NCBI RefSeq assembly: GCF_004217135.1
Contig: NZ_SHKK01000001.1
Coordinates: forward strand, 6,014,001 to 6,078,000
Direction of reading: 5' to 3'
Origin: Micromonospora violae
GTDB taxonomy: Bacteria > Actinomycetota > Actinomycetes > Mycobacteriales > Micromonosporaceae
Length of the DNA: 64,000 nt
Every line of letters begins with the position of its first letter. Position 1 is the stretch's first letter. The notes below the pieces were generated by a model. The model worked only from the letters and a program-made list of their open reading frames with translations, was not told the origin of the DNA and searched no databases. Below are positions 34,644 to 43,651 of this stretch, one piece after another. The position numbers and the translations under genes were made by a program.

Positions 34644-34846
34644 TCACCCGCACGGCACTTCGACGACCTCGGTCAGACCGGTGGTGGTGTCGGTGCGCCG
34701 CAGGGCCAGAGGTCGGACGCAGACGCCGTTCTCTTCGGCGAGTTGCTTGAGCGCGTCCTTGGCAAAGGGCTTACGGAGCCGGTCCGCTCGGGCCCCGGGC
34801 GGGGCTGCTCGACGGGCGTGGTGGGGATGAGTTCGGGTTGCTTCAC
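34644..34846 (-). pseudogene. Replication initiator N-terminal remnant, frameshifted
   Basis: A GTG at 34846 opens KQPELIPTTPVEQPRPGP. A frame change near 34785 is then needed to continue as LRKPFAKDALKQLAEENG, VCVRPLALRRTDTTTG and VEVPCG, where it stops and abuts the integrase fragment. The GVCxRPLALRRTDxxTG...VPCG pattern matches the start of RepSA-type initiators of actinomycete integrative elements. The join of rep start to int end implies a deletion of the element's middle. Confidence 0.6.
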
Positions 34847-35085
34847 CGGTTCTGCTTCAGGTCGGAGCTGGTGCGAGGCGCGAACGCCGCTGCCGGCACG
34901 GGCACCAGCCCTGGCCGCCGCTGAACCGGCATCGTCGGGACCGGACGCAGGTTCGCAGGGCGAGGGTGTTTGTCGGTGTCCTTCACGGCGGTCGCCGCTT
35001 GGTTTTCGCCGGCGTTGTCGACGGGTGCCGCTGGGGTGGTAGAGAAGATGAGTTTGGACAGGCCGAGGAACGCCAGCGCGGGCAC
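34843..35085 (-). CDS. Possible residual gene of the integrative element
   Basis: 80 codons on the minus strand beginning PALAFLGLSKLIFSTTP, with a short hydrophobic start and a long Pro/Arg-rich tail. Its stop overlaps the GTG of the initiator fragment (GTGA), as in coupled genes of such elements. Its own start may be further upstream (ADRPTWAV precedes the ATG in frame). Not recognised; it may be the end of a truncated membrane or spread protein. Confidence 0.35.
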   Translation of the reverse strand: MPALAFLGLSKLIFSTTPAAPVDNAGENQAATAVKDTDKHPRPANLRPVPTMPVQRRPGLVPVPAAAFAPRTSSDLKQNR

Positions 35086-35248
35086 GGCCCATGTGGGCCG
35101 ATCGGCGGCCCGCTTCCCTGCGGCATGTCTCGAACTCGCTACGGTGGGCTTAGCTCAACCGGGACCATGGCACTGGTGGATGGACCTCCGGTCTTTCCCG
35201 GGCGAGAGGCTGTGCAAGTCTGATCAACGATGTGATGGGGGATCGCTG

Positions 35249-35851
35249 GTGGGACAGCGGCACGTGCGGAAAATGCTGCGGAAGATGGCCGGCGGGCAGC
35301 CGGTGGAGGTCGAGCAGGTGGCCACGTTGCGCTCACTCGCCCTTATGGCCGCTGTTGCCGAGCAATTCGGTTACGCGTACACGGACACACGGCAGCGACA
35401 CCGCAGCGGACCGCAGTTGTTCTTCGTACCCGACCCCCGTCCGCAGGCCCGCGAAAGGGCCGAGCGGAACCGAGTGCAGTACCCGGATGCTTCCACCGGG
35501 GGCCCACTGCCCCCCGTGGAACCCGACGTGCTGGAGCTGTTCAAGGCCCGCATCAGCTACGACCTCGAGGGCTGGAATGACGACAAGCAGCGAACGTGGC
35601 TCCTCTATGTCTTCCTCACCGTGCTGTGCGCGATCCTCGGTGTGCGGCTCGGGCTAGGAGCGACGTCCCCCACCGCCGCCGCGGCTGTCGCCGCCGTCGC
35701 CTGGGCGGCGCTGATGTCTGTCACCCTATTTCTGGTCTCCATTCGTCGACGCAGACGGGCTAAGTTCGCTGCCATCCTGGAGGCGGCCGGGTTCACGCAG
35801 ACGACTGAGCAGAGCGGCCGGGAGCGGTATCTGCCGCTGACGTACCAGTAG
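35249..35851 (+). CDS. Hypothetical protein with two C-terminal membrane helices
   Basis: 200 aa. A soluble N-terminal half (about 1-125, with FGYAYTDTRQRHR and a conserved-looking FFVPDPRPQ) is followed by two adjacent hydrophobic helices (about 126-145 and 150-172), then a basic cytoplasmic tail. GTG at 35249 is chosen because GGGG lies upstream and no coding-like sequence precedes it. I do not recognise a family. The adjacent integrative-element scar suggests it may be strain-specific. Confidence 0.6.
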   Translation: MGQRHVRKMLRKMAGGQPVEVEQVATLRSLALMAAVAEQFGYAYTDTRQRHRSGPQLFFVPDPRPQARERAERNRVQYPDASTGGPLPPVEPDVLELFKARISYDLEGWNDDKQRTWLLYVFLTVLCAILGVRLGLGATSPTAAAAVAAVAWAALMSVTLFLVSIRRRRRAKFAAILEAAGFTQTTEQSGRERYLPLTYQ

Positions 35852-35936
35852 GCCGCACAACCGCGGCGATCACGAACAGGGTGTCGGTGGTGGCGGAGAG
35901 TCGGTCGTGCCCGTTACGTGCCCGCGATGTCGGGTC

Positions 35937-36824
35937 TCAGGACACGCGTGACAGATCGGTTTCAGAACCTGCGTGGTGCAAGGACGTGCCTTTTCGTGCG
36001 CCGCGCCGCGAGAGAGGAATTCCCGACAAGCCTGATATCGCGACGGAAAGCAGGCCAAGGGCGGCTGCGGCTGGGACTGCTCGCGTGGCGCCGTACCCCG
36101 CACCGGCCGCGATGACTCCAGCGGCGATCGCCGCCGTGGACACCTGGGTCAACGTGAGCGTCGGAAACACTCGTCCCGCAGACCGAGTGAGCGGGGCGAG
36201 AACCACCATGGCGGTTACGGCGACAATGCCGGGCCAGATCATCCAACGAGCGTCGCTCGACCTGCCGGTGTCTACCGCGAACCAACCACACAGCAGCACG
36301 ACCGCGACGGGGAAGGCCGCAAGGCTTGCCGCGACCGCCACGGTGCGGCGCTGGATCTCCCGATACCCCTTGAGTGCGCCCCTCGCTGTGGCGCTGTCTG
36401 GATTCACGGTGAGCGCTCGTTGGATGAGCTCTTTGAACCGTGCCGTGTCGCGACCGACCGCGAGGACATTCAAGGCGAGCAGGCTCAGCGCTTCGTGATC
36501 ATCGGGTGCAAGCTCCACTGCTCTCTTCGCGTCGACATACGACTCCCGGTACCTGCTGATCTGCTGATGAGCCAGCGCGCGATAGCGGTAGGCCACCGCA
36601 TCCTCGGGATTGATCTCGATTGCTCGGCTGGCGGCACCGACCGCGGCAGCCTCTTCGTCGAGCCCGATCAACGCGCCGGCGAGGCGGCGCCAGCCGACAC
36701 CGTCGTCCGGATGCGTAGTCAGATGTTCGCGTAGCAGTGCGACGGCGGGCTCGAACTGCTTGGCCAGAACCAGCTCCCGTGCGCGTGCGACGGCATCGTC
36801 GCCGTTTCCGGACTCCAGCTGCAT
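35937..36824 (-). CDS. TPR-repeat membrane protein
   Basis: 295 aa. Residues about 5-150 hold four tetratricopeptide repeats (for example EPAVALLREHLTTHPDDGVG, AAVGAASRAIEINPEDAVAY, ESYVDAKRAVELAPDDHEAL). They are followed by four or five hydrophobic helices (about 160-275) and a basic tail. The ATG has AAGGAG upstream. Probably a membrane-anchored scaffold; partner unknown. Transcribed divergently from the serine hydrolase gene. Confidence 0.75.
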   Translation of the reverse strand: MQLESGNGDDAVARARELVLAKQFEPAVALLREHLTTHPDDGVGWRRLAGALIGLDEEAAAVGAASRAIEINPEDAVAYRYRALAHQQISRYRESYVDAKRAVELAPDDHEALSLLALNVLAVGRDTARFKELIQRALTVNPDSATARGALKGYREIQRRTVAVAASLAAFPVAVVLLCGWFAVDTGRSSDARWMIWPGIVAVTAMVVLAPLTRSAGRVFPTLTLTQVSTAAIAAGVIAAGAGYGATRAVPAAAALGLLSVAISGLSGIPLSRRGARKGTSLHHAGSETDLSRVS

Positions 36825-36973
36825 GCGGCTGCTCCTTGTCGCCCTCGATCAGCGGGCAAGGAAGTATCACCCGCGCCCGCGATGTCGGTGAAATTCCGCC
36901 CCACCTGGGCACGGACCGCGCGAACGCCACTCGGCGTGTAATTTCCCAGACGGGACGACCTGAGGGGGAACAC

Positions 36974-38164
36974 GTGGCTGTTGGCGGCTTCTCGTCGAGA
37001 CGGCTGGCTCGGGTGCAGGGGTTGCTTGAGCGCCACGTCGAGTCCGGCTTCGTCCCGGGCGTGGTGGCCGTCCTCGCCCGCCACGGGGAGGTGCACATCG
37101 AGTCGACGGGTCATCTCGCGTTCGAGGGCCCGGGGTCGCGGACGCCCATGGCGGGCGACACGATCTTTCGCCTGGGCTCGATGACGAAGCCGATCGTCGC
37201 CGTGTGCGCGATGACCCTCGTCGAGGACTGCACCCTCCGTCTTGACGACCCGGTCGACGATCTCCTCCCAGAGTTGGCGAACATGACGGTGTTAGTTGAT
37301 CCGCACGGGCCGCTGGACGACACCGTCCCGGCGGCCCGCCCGATCACGCTGCGGGACGTCCTGGACGGCACCCTGGGCACCGGCATGGTCCCCGCCGAGC
37401 CGGGTACGGTCCCGATCGCCGACGCGCTGGACGCTCTCGTTTATCCGTCGCCGGACGAATGGATCCGCCAGCTCGGTGCCCTTCCGCTCGTTCATCAGCC
37501 GGGTGAGCGCTGGATGTACGACACCGCCGCCAATGTGGCCGGTGTGCTCATCGCCCGAGCCACCGGCATGTCGTTCGGGGATGCCGTACGCGAACGGGTC
37601 TGCAAGCCGCTCGGGATGACCGACACCGCGTTCAGCGTGGGAGGCGAGAGCATCGGCCGGTTGGCGACGGCGTACGAGCGTGACAACGCCACCACCGGCG
37701 AGCCGGTTGTCGAAGACGCCCCCGACGGGCGGTTCAGCCGACCGCGGCTGTTCGAATCCGGTGGCGGCGGGCTCGTCTCGACCGCCCAGGACTACCTTGC
37801 CTTCGCCTCGGCTCTGCTTGCCGGCGGCACCTACGGCGGCGAGCGGGTGTTGTCACGGCCGGCGGTGACGCTGATGACGAGTGATCACCTGACCCCGGCG
37901 CAGAAGGCCGTCTCCGGGTTCTGGCCCGGATACTTCGACGCCATCAGCTGGGGTCTCGGCATGTCGGTCCGCACCCGCCGCACCCACCTCGGGCCCTCGG
38001 TGGGCAGCTATGGATGGCCCGGCTTCTACGGCACCGTCTGGTACAACGATCCCGCCGAGGACCTGACGGCGATGGTGTTCATGCAGCGGGCGCACGCGGG
38101 CGACCAACGGCTGCCGATGTGGCAGGACTTCTGGACCACCGTCTACCAGGCGATCGACGACTGA
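36974..38164 (+). CDS. Serine hydrolase, class C beta-lactamase family
   Basis: 396 aa penicillin-binding-protein-like esterase/beta-lactamase. The catalytic S-x-x-K is S69-M-T-K72, the second motif is Y182 (WMYDTAANVAG), and the third motif position reads SYGWPGFYGT. No signal peptide, so probably cytoplasmic and more likely an esterase than a beta-lactamase. GTG at 36974 has GAGGGGG 5-7 bases upstream. Downstream lies an ECF sigma operon. Confidence 0.85.
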   Translation: MAVGGFSSRRLARVQGLLERHVESGFVPGVVAVLARHGEVHIESTGHLAFEGPGSRTPMAGDTIFRLGSMTKPIVAVCAMTLVEDCTLRLDDPVDDLLPELANMTVLVDPHGPLDDTVPAARPITLRDVLDGTLGTGMVPAEPGTVPIADALDALVYPSPDEWIRQLGALPLVHQPGERWMYDTAANVAGVLIARATGMSFGDAVRERVCKPLGMTDTAFSVGGESIGRLATAYERDNATTGEPVVEDAPDGRFSRPRLFESGGGGLVSTAQDYLAFASALLAGGTYGGERVLSRPAVTLMTSDHLTPAQKAVSGFWPGYFDAISWGLGMSVRTRRTHLGPSVGSYGWPGFYGTVWYNDPAEDLTAMVFMQRAHAGDQRLPMWQDFWTTVYQAIDD

Positions 38165-38262
38165 CCGCACCGCTCGTCTCCGGGTGGGCGGCACCCGCCC
38201 GAGGCCGCGCGGTAATCCCGGAGCCTCTAGCGACACAAGCCACTGTGAGAGTCGCCGAGGCA

Positions 38263-38826
38263 ATGGGGGTTCGGGTGGGTCCACTGCAGCGGGACGAGGG
38301 CTGGTTCACCAGTCTCTACGCCGCCGAGTACGAGCACATCGTCCGATACGGCCTGCGCCGGCTCGCTGACCGGGATGCGTCCGCGGAGCTTGCCCAGGAG
38401 GTCTTCGTCGTCGCCTGGCGTCGCCGCGCCGAGGTGCCGGAGCGGAATCTGCCCTGGCTGTACGGGGTGGCCCGGCGCCTCCTGGCGAACCAGTGGCGGT
38501 CGCGACGTGCCGCACCGGACCTCCTCTCGATCACCGATGTCGACCTCGAGCGACTGGCCGGATCGTCGGGTGCCGACACGAGCGTCGGTGTCGCCGACAT
38601 CCGGACTGCTCTGGCCAACCTGAACGACCTCGACCAGGAGATCCTGCGGCTGGTCGGCTGGGAGGAGCTGACGGTGTCCGAGGCGGCCAAGGTTCTCGGT
38701 TGCACCGGGGCGACCGCCGCGGTGCGCCTGCATCGCGCGCGCCGCCGTCTTGCCGAAGCGATGTCGGACCGGCCCGCGACGACCCGGCGTAGCCCGGTGT
38801 TGATGACCATTCGAGAGGATCTGTGA
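38263..38826 (+). CDS. ECF sigma factor (SigE-like)
   Basis: 187 aa. Region 2 (FTSLYAAEYEHIVRYGLRRL, ASAELAQEVFVVAWRR, LPWLYGVARRLLANQ) and region 4 (LNDLDQEILRLVGWEELTV, LGCTGATAAVRLHRARRRL) are clear. Start uncertain: ATG 38263, GTG 38245 or GTG 38275. The stop overlaps the next gene by one base (TGATG), which carries a candidate membrane regulator. This class usually pairs with CU044_5270-type proteins. Confidence 0.88.
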   Translation: MGVRVGPLQRDEGWFTSLYAAEYEHIVRYGLRRLADRDASAELAQEVFVVAWRRRAEVPERNLPWLYGVARRLLANQWRSRRAAPDLLSITDVDLERLAGSSGADTSVGVADIRTALANLNDLDQEILRLVGWEELTVSEAAKVLGCTGATAAVRLHRARRRLAEAMSDRPATTRRSPVLMTIREDL

Positions 38827-39836
38827 TGTTCGGAGCAGAGCGAACCCGTACTCTTCTCGGCCCGGCCGACCCGGCCCGGAACGCCGCCGTCGGGCCACCA
38901 CTGGTCTCGGCGCGCGAGCTGATCGACCGCGCCGACGCCACCGAGATGGTGGCCGGGCGTCGTCGCGTACGACCGGCACGCCGGGTGGTTCTGGTGGCCG
39001 GCACCCTGGCGGTCGCGGTGGGTGCCGTGGCGGTGCTCCAGCCGTTCGGCGGGGGCGCACCGGACACGTCGGACGAACCGGTGGCGGCAGCGGGGTTGGT
39101 ACTCGTGCCGGTCGCGTACCAGTTCGACGCGGATCCGCCGCCCGCCGGCCCGCAGCTGCGCAGGCTGGCCGACAAGATCAAAGACGCGGCGTACGACCAT
39201 CAGAGCGGGCGCTACATGTATCACCACTCGAAGCTGTGGGGCGATCCGGTGATGACGTCCGCCGACGGTCGCCACCACGTGGCCTTTGCCAGCGAGACGA
39301 AGGTCTGGCAGGCCGCAGACGGGACCGGTAACCAGGCCAGCTCCCAACTGGAGCCGCAATACCCCGACCAGGAGTCTCGGGACTACTGGCAGCGCGAAAG
39401 CAGCGCGCGGCCAGCAGCCACCGGCACTCCCGCACCGAGTGTCATTCCGCTACCGCCCAGGGAGCTCAGGCCGCCGTCGGCCGTCGCGTCCGAGCTGCGG
39501 GAGCGACTGAAGGTCGAGTACGGCGCGGGGGCGGCGAGCAAGGAGGTCAGCACGCTCTACGGCCGGTACGTCGTACCGCGTGCGACCCGAGCGGCGGTCC
39601 TGCGGGTCCTTGCCGACGTTCCCGGCTTCCGCTGGCGGGGGCAGGTCACGGACCGCGCCGGTCGGAACGGAGTCGCCGTCACCTTTGACGACCGCGAACA
39701 CGACGCGCAATCTCTTCTGATCTTCGATCCGGCGACGGGCGAATTGCTCGCCCATGAGCGGTTGACACTGTCGCCCGTGCGGATCAGCTCGTACAAGGTG
39801 ATCCTCGGTACCGCCTGGACCGACCGGGTCGGCTAA
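38826..39836 (+). CDS. CU044_5270-family membrane protein, probable anti-sigma partner
   Basis: 336 aa with a basic cytoplasmic N-terminus of about 55 residues, one membrane helix (VVLVAGTLAVAVGAVAVL, about 57-75) and a large extracytoplasmic domain. The pattern is that of actinobacterial CU044_5270 proteins encoded right after an ECF sigma gene. Here the genes overlap TGATG. Sequestration of the sigma factor is inferred from this context; no zinc finger is present. Confidence 0.75.
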   Translation: MFGAERTRTLLGPADPARNAAVGPPLVSARELIDRADATEMVAGRRRVRPARRVVLVAGTLAVAVGAVAVLQPFGGGAPDTSDEPVAAAGLVLVPVAYQFDADPPPAGPQLRRLADKIKDAAYDHQSGRYMYHHSKLWGDPVMTSADGRHHVAFASETKVWQAADGTGNQASSQLEPQYPDQESRDYWQRESSARPAATGTPAPSVIPLPPRELRPPSAVASELRERLKVEYGAGAASKEVSTLYGRYVVPRATRAAVLRVLADVPGFRWRGQVTDRAGRNGVAVTFDDREHDAQSLLIFDPATGELLAHERLTLSPVRISSYKVILGTAWTDRVG

Positions 39837-39847
39837 CCGCCGACTTG

Positions 39848-39876
39848 CGAGGCCGCTCCTTCCGGGAGCGGCCTCG
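39848..39876 (+). terminator. Hairpin terminator of the sigma operon
   Basis: A 12-bp perfect stem CGAGGCCGCTCC / GGAGCGGCCTCG with a 5-nt loop, followed by a pyrimidine-rich CTCTCTTTC tail. The rest of the gap to 40056 holds the tad operon upstream region, where two GTTGTCCACAGG/TTTTCCACAG-like stretches occur (39951-39977). Confidence 0.85.
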
Positions 39877-40056
39877 CTCTCTTTCCCGCAGCGGCAGTAG
39901 CTGCGACGTTGCGGACGCTCGTAGCAGATCAACTGTCTCGGCGGGCGTTTTCCACAGCCCACCAGGTTGTCCACAGGCGACGACATCGGAGCGACCCGTG
40001 GGGCGGATTCCGAGCAGGGTCGGCGGCATACCAGAGCCCGACCGCTGGAGGCCGCG

Positions 40057-41160
40057 ATGCCACCCCGTACCCCGGTTCCACCGATCCGCCGGCTCCCGCT
40101 GGTCGTCACCGGCGACGACGATCTGCTCGATGATGTGCTCCGGCTCGCCGCCGTCGGCGGGACCGAGGTGGAGCTCGCCCGTGACCCGGCGGCCGCCCGT
40201 ACCCGTTGGCTTTCCGCGCCCCTGGTGCTGCTGGGTGCCGATCAGGCGCAGGCGTGTCTGCGCGCCCGGTTGCCGCAGCGGCCCCGGCTGGTGCTGTTCG
40301 GCCGGGCCGGTCAGCTCGACCCCGGCTGGCAGGTCGCCGAGCTGATCGGGGCCGAGCACGTCGCCACGCTGCCGGCCGCGGAGCCGTGGCTGGTGGATCG
40401 GTTCGCCGAACATGATCCGGACCGTCCGGCCGGCGTGGGCGCCCGGGTCGTCGCGGTCGTCGGCGGTCGCGGCGGTGCGGGCGCGAGTGTGCTCGCCGGT
40501 GGTCTCGCGGTGACCGCCGCCCGGGCCCGGCTGCGCACTCTCCTGGTCGACGCCGACCCGCTCGGTGGTGGCCTCGACCTCGTGCTCGGCTGGGAGCAGT
40601 TGGAAGGCCTGCGCTGGCCGTCGCTCACCAGCGCCGACGGGCGGGTGGACGCTCCGGCGCTGGTGCAGGCCCTGCCCAGCCGGGGTGATCTGGTGGTCCT
40701 CTCCTGGGACCGCGGCGAGATGTTGCCGTTGCCCGCGACGGCGATGGCGGCGACCGTCGACGCGGCCCGGCGTGGGCGCGACTTCGTGGTGGTCGACCTG
40801 CCCCGACAGTTGGACGACGCGGCCGTGGTGGCGCTGCAGGCGGCCGACCAGGCGTTCGTCGTCGTGCCGGCCGAGTTGCGCGCCACCGCGGCGGCCACTC
40901 GGGTGGTGGCCGCCGCCGCCCCGCACTGCGCTGCGCTCTCGGTGGTGGTGCGTGGGCCTGCGCCGGGGCGGCTGCGGGCGACCGAGGTGGCACGCGCGCT
41001 CGGCCTGCCCCTGGCCGGCACGCTGCGCCCCGAGCCGGGGCTCTGCCGTGGGCTGGAGCGGGGCGAGGCACCGGCCGCCGGGGGCAAGGGCCCACTGGCC
41101 GCACTCTGCCAACGGATCGTCACCGACCTGACCGGCGTGCCGGCCACGGGTGCGGCATGA
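40057..41160 (+). CDS. ssd: CpaE/Ssd-like septum-site determining protein
   Basis: 367 aa MinD/CpaE-family ATPase-like protein at the head of the Tad operon; actinobacterial homologues are called Ssd (septum site determining). The deviant Walker A reads GGRGGAGAS (about residues 134-142), with both usual lysines replaced (R and A), so ATP hydrolysis may be weak or absent. A receiver-like N-terminal region (about 10-120) precedes it. GGAGG lies 6 bases before the ATG. It overlaps tadA by 4 bases. Confidence 0.85.
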   Translation: MPPRTPVPPIRRLPLVVTGDDDLLDDVLRLAAVGGTEVELARDPAAARTRWLSAPLVLLGADQAQACLRARLPQRPRLVLFGRAGQLDPGWQVAELIGAEHVATLPAAEPWLVDRFAEHDPDRPAGVGARVVAVVGGRGGAGASVLAGGLAVTAARARLRTLLVDADPLGGGLDLVLGWEQLEGLRWPSLTSADGRVDAPALVQALPSRGDLVVLSWDRGEMLPLPATAMAATVDAARRGRDFVVVDLPRQLDDAAVVALQAADQAFVVVPAELRATAAATRVVAAAAPHCAALSVVVRGPAPGRLRATEVARALGLPLAGTLRPEPGLCRGLERGEAPAAGGKGPLAALCQRIVTDLTGVPATGAA

Positions 41161-42368
41161 CCGGCCGGCCGGAGGACGGCACCCTCGCCGCCCGGGTACG
41201 GCAGCGGATCGCCGCCGCCACCACCCCGGTCACCGGGGCGGCGATCGTCTCCGCGGTACGGGCCGAGCCCACCGCCGCAGTGCTCGGTGACACGGCCATG
41301 CTGCGGATCGCCGACCGGGTGCGCGACGACCTCGTCGGTGCCGGGCCGTTGGCGCCGCTGCTCGCCGACCCGGAGGTCACCGACGTCCTCGTCAACGGAG
41401 CTCGCGTCTGGGTCGACCGCGGGTCGGGGCTGCACCAGGTCGCTGTGCCGGTGGGCTCGGCGGAGGACGTCCGCCGGTTGGCGCAGCGGCTGATCGCCAG
41501 CGCGGGGCGGCGGCTCGACGACGGCTCCCCATACGCGGACGCGCGGCTTCCCGACGGCACCCGACTACACGCCGTGCTGCCGCCGGTGGCGACCGAAGGT
41601 CCCTACCTGTCCCTGCGGACCTTCCGGCATCGGCCGTTCACCCTCGACGAGCTGGTGCGCCAGGGCACTGTGCCGCGACCGCTGGCACCACTGCTCGCCG
41701 CCGTCGTCGAGGCCCGGCTGGCGTACCTGGTGACCGGTGGCACGGGGTCAGGCAAGACGACTTTGCTCAACACCCTGCTGGGGATGGTGCCGGCTACCGA
41801 ACGGATCGTGCTGGTGGAGGACGCCGCCGAACTGCGTCCGGGGCACCCGCACGTGGTGGGGCTCCAGGCACGTACCGCCAATGTGGAGGGCACGGGCGTG
41901 GTCAGCCTGGCGGACCTGGTCCGGCAGGCGCTGCGGATGCGCCCCGACCGGCTGGTGGTCGGGGAGTGCCGGGGCGGTGAGGTGGTCGACCTGCTGGCCG
42001 CGCTCAACACCGGCCACGACGGGGGTGCCGGCACGCTGCACGCCAACACACCGTCGGACGTGCCGGCCCGGTTGGAGGCCCTGGGCATGTTGGGTGGGCT
42101 GCCTCGCGCCGCACTGCACGCCCAGGTGGCAGCCGCGTTGCAGGTGCTGTTCCAGGTACGACGTGGCGACCAGGGCCGCGTCCTGGAGTCGGTCTGCCTG
42201 CTGCTGCCCGAGGGGCCCGAACGGATGGTGACAGTGGTGCCCGCCTGGGTGCGCGGCAGTGGGCTCGGGCTCGCGGCCCGTGCCCTCGGGGCATTGCTGC
42301 GCGAACGTGGGGTGGCGGTGCCGCCCATCCTCAGCGAGCCGTGGCCCGGATCGGCGGGTCCGGCATGA
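41157..42368 (+). CDS. tadA: TadA/CpaF secretion ATPase
   Basis: 403 aa hexameric ATPase that powers Flp pilus assembly, in the type II/IV secretion ATPase family. Walker A GGTGSGKTT with K200, the acidic Walker B region ILVEDAAELRPGHPHVV/LVVGECRGGE, and the His-box TLHANTPSDVPARLE. The ATG overlaps the ssd stop. Cytoplasmic, docking on TadB and TadC. Confidence 0.95.
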   Translation: MTGRPEDGTLAARVRQRIAAATTPVTGAAIVSAVRAEPTAAVLGDTAMLRIADRVRDDLVGAGPLAPLLADPEVTDVLVNGARVWVDRGSGLHQVAVPVGSAEDVRRLAQRLIASAGRRLDDGSPYADARLPDGTRLHAVLPPVATEGPYLSLRTFRHRPFTLDELVRQGTVPRPLAPLLAAVVEARLAYLVTGGTGSGKTTLLNTLLGMVPATERIVLVEDAAELRPGHPHVVGLQARTANVEGTGVVSLADLVRQALRMRPDRLVVGECRGGEVVDLLAALNTGHDGGAGTLHANTPSDVPARLEALGMLGGLPRAALHAQVAAALQVLFQVRRGDQGRVLESVCLLLPEGPERMVTVVPAWVRGSGLGLAARALGALLRERGVAVPPILSEPWPGSAGPA

Positions 42369-43651
42369 CCGGCGAGGCGACGCTGGTGGCGGCGCTGCTC
42401 CTGGCCGCCGCCGCGCTGGTGGCATGGCCGGTACGCAGCATTCGGGCCCGTCGACGTCGCGTGCTGACGCCGGCACGGACGAGCGGCGGTGTCGATCCCG
42501 ATGACGCCCTGGTGCAGTGGATCAGGGAACTCGGTCGTCCGCCGGACGGGCCGGTCGACGGCACCGCCGCGACGTCGGGTCATCCGGTCGGCGTCGCCTA
42601 TGAACCAGCAGCGGGTGCCCACGGAACGCGGACGGCGCTCGGCTGGCCCGACCGGGACGTCAGCCGCCGCCCGAAGTGGCTGGGAACGGCAGGCGGGTTC
42701 ACCCGTCCGGAGGGTCCGACGCGCCCGCCGGCCCGTCGGGATTCCCGCCGGCCGGCCGGCATCGTCCGGCCGGCGGACGCCACCACCCTGCTCGATGCGG
42801 AACAACGGCTCGGCGAGTTGGCGGCCACGGCCACGATCGGTGCCGGCCGTGTGGACGGGGGCGGTCGACACGATGTCTGCGCCCCGGCGACCGCCGATGG
42901 GCACGGCGACCTGGGCGCTGGCGGTCGGGGCGACGCGTCCGGTGTGGCGGTGTTCGACGAGTGCGCCACCGACGACTGCCGTGACCAACGGCGCGTCGAC
43001 CCGACCGACAGCACGACGGATACGCCGCCGTCGGTGCGCGTCCCGCGATCGATGCCCCGGGTGCTGCCGCTGGTCGGTCTGCTCGGAGGCGGGGTGGGTG
43101 CCGTGGTCGGCGGCCCGGTGGCGGCGGTCGCGATGGCCGCGTACGGCACGCTGGCCGTGCGCGGCGTGCTGCGGTGGCGCGCGAACCGGAGCGCCGAACG
43201 GGACCGGCGACGTGGGCTGGACCAGCTCTGCGGCCTCGCGGCGGACCTACGGGCCGGGATGTCCGTTCCACACACTCTCGAGGTGGCGGCCGTCGAGCGT
43301 GACGGGGAGGGCCGCCTACGTCAGCTGACCTCGGCGGCGGTGCGGCTGGCCGATCGGACCGGCGCGCCGCTGGCGGAGCTCGTCGAGCGGATCGAGGCGG
43401 ACGCGCGGGCGACCGACCGGGGTCTGGCCGCAGCGGCAGCCCAGGCTGCTGGTGCCCGCGCCACTGCCTGGCTACTGGCGGCGCTGCCGGTCGGTGGGAT
43501 CGGGCTCGGGTACGGCATCGGCGTCGACCCGATGGCGGTGCTCCTGCACAGCACCGTCGGCGGAGTCAGCGCGGTTGTCGCGGTGGCCTTGCAGGTCGTC
43601 GGCCTGCTCTGGGCAGAACGGTTAGGCGCGGCACCGGGGCGAGCCGCATGA
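42365..43651 (+). CDS. tadB: TadB-like pilus assembly membrane protein, with long insert
   Basis: 428 aa. One N-terminal helix (about residues 5-25) is followed by an unusually long hydrophilic stretch (about 30-220) rich in Gly, Arg and Asp. Then come a helix pair (about 225-260) and the T2SSF core (RGLDQLCGLAADLRAGMSVP...) ending in two helices. The core is normal for TadB; the insert looks disordered and is not recognised. ATG overlaps tadA by 4 bases, and the stop overlaps tadC likewise. Confidence 0.8.
   Translation: MTGEATLVAALLLAAAALVAWPVRSIRARRRRVLTPARTSGGVDPDDALVQWIRELGRPPDGPVDGTAATSGHPVGVAYEPAAGAHGTRTALGWPDRDVSRRPKWLGTAGGFTRPEGPTRPPARRDSRRPAGIVRPADATTLLDAEQRLGELAATATIGAGRVDGGGRHDVCAPATADGHGDLGAGGRGDASGVAVFDECATDDCRDQRRVDPTDSTTDTPPSVRVPRSMPRVLPLVGLLGGGVGAVVGGPVAAVAMAAYGTLAVRGVLRWRANRSAERDRRRGLDQLCGLAADLRAGMSVPHTLEVAAVERDGEGRLRQLTSAAVRLADRTGAPLAELVERIEADARATDRGLAAAAAQAAGARATAWLLAALPVGGIGLGYGIGVDPMAVLLHSTVGGVSAVVAVALQVVGLLWAERLGAAPGRAA

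Noticed and set aside
34348..34830. A 160-codon plus-strand open frame over the integrative scar.
   Set aside because: It runs through three hairpins and opposite the clear integrase and initiator remnants; no domain or ribosome binding site.
35147..35165. GGGCTTAGCTCAACCGG resembles the 5' part and D-arm of a tRNA, at the edge of the integrative scar.
   Set aside because: No matching D-stem, anticodon arm, T-arm or acceptor 3' strand follows, so it cannot be a tRNA gene; too short to call an attachment site.
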